Shown: piece after piece, positions 23,142 through 25,347 of the stretch | Position numbering within the stretch: position 1 is the first letter of the stretch | Layout of the letters: every line of letters begins with the position of its first letter | Assembly (NCBI RefSeq): GCF_949282365.1 | Contig: NZ_CASDOY010000026.1 | Span: 1-25,347, forward strand | DNA: 25,347 bases | Direction of reading: 5' to 3' | Source: an uncultured Desulfovibrio sp. | GTDB taxonomy: Bacteria; Desulfobacterota; Desulfovibrionia; Desulfovibrionales; Desulfovibrionaceae | Translations under genes and position numbers: made by a program | The notes under the pieces: model-generated | Seen by the model: only the letters and a program-made list of their open reading frames with translations | Told to the model about the DNA's origin: nothing | The model's database searches: none

Positions 23142-23864
23142 TTATAACGTGTCCTTTGCCGTCGTCCGCAGCGCAGGGCCCGGCAGGCAGCCGGCCGTGA
23201 GGTGCGTGCCGTCGGGCACAAAAATATTTTTTTCCAGCCGCAAGCCGTCGTCCACCAGCACGTCGCGCCCCAGCCGGACGTTGTCCCCCACCAGCACGTC
23301 GCGACCCAGATGCGCGCCGTCCGCCACCGTCACGCCTGCCCCCAGGCGCGTGCCCGCGCCCAGATGCACATGATCCCCCAGGTGGCAGTCCCGCCCCAGC
23401 CGTACACGGGGCAGCAGCAGACAGGCCGTGCCCGTGCGGCAGCCCGCGGCCAGCGCCGCATCGGCAAAGACCAGATTGCCCGCGCCGAGGCAGGCCTCCG
23501 CATCCACGCGGGCCCCGGGATGCAGCGCGCCCGCAAGCGCGAAGCCCAGCTCCTCCAGCAGCCCGCAGAGCAGGCGGCGCAGCCCGGCCTCCTGTTTGTG
23601 CGGCGCTGTGACCACGGCTTGGCAAAAGTCCCGGCGCAGGCGGGCCAGATCCGCATCCCGGCCCAGCGGCGGCAGGCCCGCTTCCGCCACGAAGTCGCAG
23701 TGCGGGCCGTGGATGACGCCCGCAGGCACCAGCCCGGCGGCCCGCAGCAGGGGGACGGCCGCCGCGCAGAGCTGCCCGCCGCCCACCAGCAGGATGCCGC
23801 TGCGGGCAGGATCGCCGGCCCGCTCCGGCAGCACCGTGCCCTGTGATGGCTGTTTGTCCGTCAT
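23142..23864 (-). CDS. NeuD/PglD-like sugar acyltransferase, left-handed beta-helix
   Basis: This 240-residue protein begins with a Rossmann-like segment, ILLVGGGQL (24-32). A variable alpha/beta part follows, then LHPGARVDAEACLGAGNLVFADA (114-136), and hexapeptide repeats of the LGxxxxLGxxVxLG type (about 155-212) that form a left-handed beta-helix. This is the layout of NeuD/PglD sialic-acid or bacillosamine O/N-acyltransferases, but the central catalytic His-Asp context of PglD is not obvious. The substrate is open. The ATG at 23864 has GGAGG eight bases upstream. An ATG at 23870 overlaps the cbiG stop as ATGA but sits too close to that site. Either way, translation is coupled to cbiG. An AT-rich stretch follows the stop. 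Confidence 0.7.
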   Translation of the reverse strand: MTDKQPSQGTVLPERAGDPARSGILLVGGGQLCAAAVPLLRAAGLVPAGVIHGPHCDFVAEAGLPPLGRDADLARLRRDFCQAVVTAPHKQEAGLRRLLCGLLEELGFALAGALHPGARVDAEACLGAGNLVFADAALAAGCRTGTACLLLPRVRLGRDCHLGDHVHLGAGTRLGAGVTVADGAHLGRDVLVGDNVRLGRDVLVDDGLRLEKNIFVPDGTHLTAGCLPGPALRTTAKDTL

Positions 23865-23866
23865 GT

Positions 23867-25291
23867 TCATCTCCTCCATCCCGTCCGGTGGTCCCGCAGC
23901 ACGCCGGGGGCCAGGGCCACGGCCAGGGTCAGCTGCCCGGCCACGACGGTCTTTTCCACCAGCAGGCGGGCGTCCCGTGCCCCGACGTGCGGCAGGCTGT
24001 CCGGCGCGAGACCGGGCGGCAGCGGCTGCCGGGGCCCCTCGTGGCCGTCGTGCCCGGCCGTCCGCGGCTGGGGCCGCTCTCCTGTGGCGGCATCCCCTGC
24101 CGTCGCTTCCGCCGCCGGACAGGCATCCGTCCTGACATCCGTTCCGCCGCCTGTTGCCGCCCCGTCTGCGGTTATCCCGTCCGTCGCCATCTCCTCTGCC
24201 ATTGAGCCTTCGGGCGGCGCGTACGCCGGCCCTTCGCGTCCTGCCGCGTCCTGTCCCATGGTCCCGCTTGCGGTGGACTGCTCCGTCCGCAGCCCCTGCC
24301 GGGCCGCCAGCAGGCAGGCCGCCTCGCAGACGCTGAACGGCGCGCAGCCGAAACGCGCTCCGGCCGCTGCCGAAGGGTGCGGGGTGGGGATGGCCGCCAG
24401 TTCCCGGGCCGCGAAGCCCAGCAGGGGCAGGTCCAGCCGCCGCGCCAGTTCCTGCAGGGCCGGTTCTCCGGTCTTCTCCCTGACCGTGGCCAGCGCGGCC
24501 AGCGCCCCGGGCTCCAGCCCGTGGCGCAGCAGCAGGCCTTCCACGGCCGTGGCCAGCAGCGGCGCGGGCAGGCCCTTGCGGCAGCCCAGGCCCAGTACCA
24601 GCAGCGGCGGGGCTGCCCGCAATCGTCCCGGCCGCCGGGGCAGGCGTTGCCAGTGGACGCAGAGCGCCGGGCCGTCGCTTTCCGGCAGGTCTTCCCGGCG
24701 CAGGAAGGTCCCGCCGTGGCCTGCGTCCCCTTGCGGCACGATGCCGCAGGGATCCCACAGGGGCAGGGGACGGCCCTCCAGCCAGCAGGCCTGGGCCGGG
24801 GGCAGTTCTTCCCAGTCCAGCAGGCGCAGGCCCGCTGCCTGCAGCCAGAGATCCAGGGCCGGACGGCCGTCGCAGTCCGTGGCCGTGGTGATGACCGGCA
24901 CGGCCCCCAGCAGGGCGGCCAGATGACGGCACAGGCTGTTGCCGCCGCCCCAGTGCCCGGCCAGAAGGCTGATGACGAAGCGCCCGTCCGGCGAGATGAC
25001 CAGCACCGGCGCGTCCGTGCTCTTGTGCTCCAGCAGGGGCGCCACGGCCCGTACGGCGATGCCCGCCGCGCCCACGAAGATCTGCGGGACCTCCCCGGCC
25101 CGCCGGGCCGCGTCCAGGATATTGGCAAAGGGCAAGCAGTCCTCAGCGGCGAAGCGCTGCGGTGCGGACAAACGGCATTCCGCCAGCATCCCGCCCGACG
25201 GCGCGCGCCACGGGGCGGTGGCCAGCGCCTGCCGCAGGCGGCGGGCCAGCGGCAGGGCCGCGACGCTCAGGACATGACAGAGACAATGCAT
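23867..25291 (-). CDS. cbiG: Cobalt-precorrin-5A hydrolase with a C-terminal low-complexity insert
   Basis: This 474-residue enzyme opens the delta-lactone of cobalt-precorrin-5A and releases acetaldehyde in anaerobic cobalamin synthesis. The N-terminal domain has IFVGAAGIAVRAVAPLLEHK (71-90), FVISLLAGHWGGGNSL (105-120) and VITTATDCDG (133-142). The C-terminal domain has LVLGLGCRKG (231-240), ATVREKTGEPALQELA, the helix FSVCEAACLLAA (319-330), and a final strand LLVEKTVVAGQLTLAVALAP (443-462). Between that helix and strand lie about 105 residues rich in Ala, Gly, Thr and Pro, not normal for the family. The ATG at 25291 has GGGAG upstream. The stop overlaps the next gene, an acyltransferase-like protein. 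No other cobalamin gene is visible in the window. Confidence 0.88.
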   Translation of the reverse strand: MHCLCHVLSVAALPLARRLRQALATAPWRAPSGGMLAECRLSAPQRFAAEDCLPFANILDAARRAGEVPQIFVGAAGIAVRAVAPLLEHKSTDAPVLVISPDGRFVISLLAGHWGGGNSLCRHLAALLGAVPVITTATDCDGRPALDLWLQAAGLRLLDWEELPPAQACWLEGRPLPLWDPCGIVPQGDAGHGGTFLRREDLPESDGPALCVHWQRLPRRPGRLRAAPPLLVLGLGCRKGLPAPLLATAVEGLLLRHGLEPGALAALATVREKTGEPALQELARRLDLPLLGFAARELAAIPTPHPSAAAGARFGCAPFSVCEAACLLAARQGLRTEQSTASGTMGQDAAGREGPAYAPPEGSMAEEMATDGITADGAATGGGTDVRTDACPAAEATAGDAATGERPQPRTAGHDGHEGPRQPLPPGLAPDSLPHVGARDARLLVEKTVVAGQLTLAVALAPGVLRDHRTGWRR

Positions 25292-25312
25292 GGAAACTCC
25301 CGGGCCGGGACC

Positions 25313-25347
25313 GGGAGGGGCGATGCGAGGGGGAGGAGGGCCCCTTT
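25313..25347. repeat. Partial GC-rich element at the window edge
   Basis: The last bases contain a G-rich arm (GAGGGGGAGGAGGG, 25328-25341) running into CCCCTTT. This matches the left arm of the long hairpin after leuD (9045-9065). It is cut by the window end, so whether it is a full terminator-like element cannot be told. Confidence 0.4.

Noticed and set aside
23865..24932. Upstream extension of the acyltransferase frame through cbiG, suggesting a larger fused protein
   Set aside because: The extension is Pro/Arg/Gly-rich and overlaps cbiG in another frame. The strong ribosome site and family N-terminus place the start at 23864 (or 23870).

Overview
The window reads as a chromosomal stretch from a GC-rich sulfate-reducing deltaproteobacterium, most likely Desulfovibrio or a close relative in the Desulfovibrionaceae. 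The anchors are a periplasmic tetrahaem cytochrome c3 (22519-22926), a futalosine-type menaquinone gene (mqnB), an anaerobic-type cobalamin gene (cbiG), and long GC-rich hairpin terminators with an AAAACTTTT tail of a kind I associate with Desulfovibrio. This assignment rests on recognised protein families and base composition; no database search was run. No phage, IS element, CRISPR array, tRNA or rRNA was recognised.

Layout, left to right. Bases 1-1320 (minus): a YdjM/YbcI-type membrane protein cut by the window edge, preceded by a small lipoprotein. Bases 1436-5395 (plus): an orphan periplasmic solute-binding protein, a membrane diguanylate cyclase, then psd and pssA, which together make phosphatidylethanolamine from CDP-diacylglycerol and serine. 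Bases 5396-10680 (plus): leucine biosynthesis in the order leuA, leuC, leuD, leuB. A strongly structured leader lies before leuA, a long terminator-like hairpin follows leuD, and a 520-base gene-free spacer precedes leuB. Bases 11070-12725 (minus): a DMT/EamA exporter and an RlpA-like protein. Bases 12726-13779: a gene-free kilobase made of an AT-rich island next to very GC-rich DNA. Bases 13780-19879 (minus): a TviB-type UDP-GlcNAc dehydrogenase, mqnB, a long-chain polyprenyl diphosphate synthase and purL, closely packed. A DUF2065 membrane protein (plus) diverges from this group. Bases 20242-21121 (minus): menG/ubiE coupled to a 57-residue unknown protein. Bases 21376-22926 (minus): a repetitive coiled-coil protein and cytochrome c3. 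Bases 23142-25291 (minus): cbiG overlapping a sugar-acyltransferase-like gene.

How the genes fit together. mqnB, the polyprenyl synthase and menG all serve menaquinone synthesis (head group, side chain and ring methylation), although a nucleotide-sugar dehydrogenase and a plus-strand gene are mixed in with them. The solute-binding protein and diguanylate cyclase look like a two-gene sensing unit, because no ABC permease is present.

The best candidates for something undescribed are the multi-hairpin leader whose closing stem reaches the leuA ribosome-binding site (5404-5509), the AT-rich repeat-bearing island (12880-13070), the roughly 38-residue-repeat coiled-coil protein (21376-22383), and the CbiG with a long low-complexity insert coupled to an acyltransferase-like gene.
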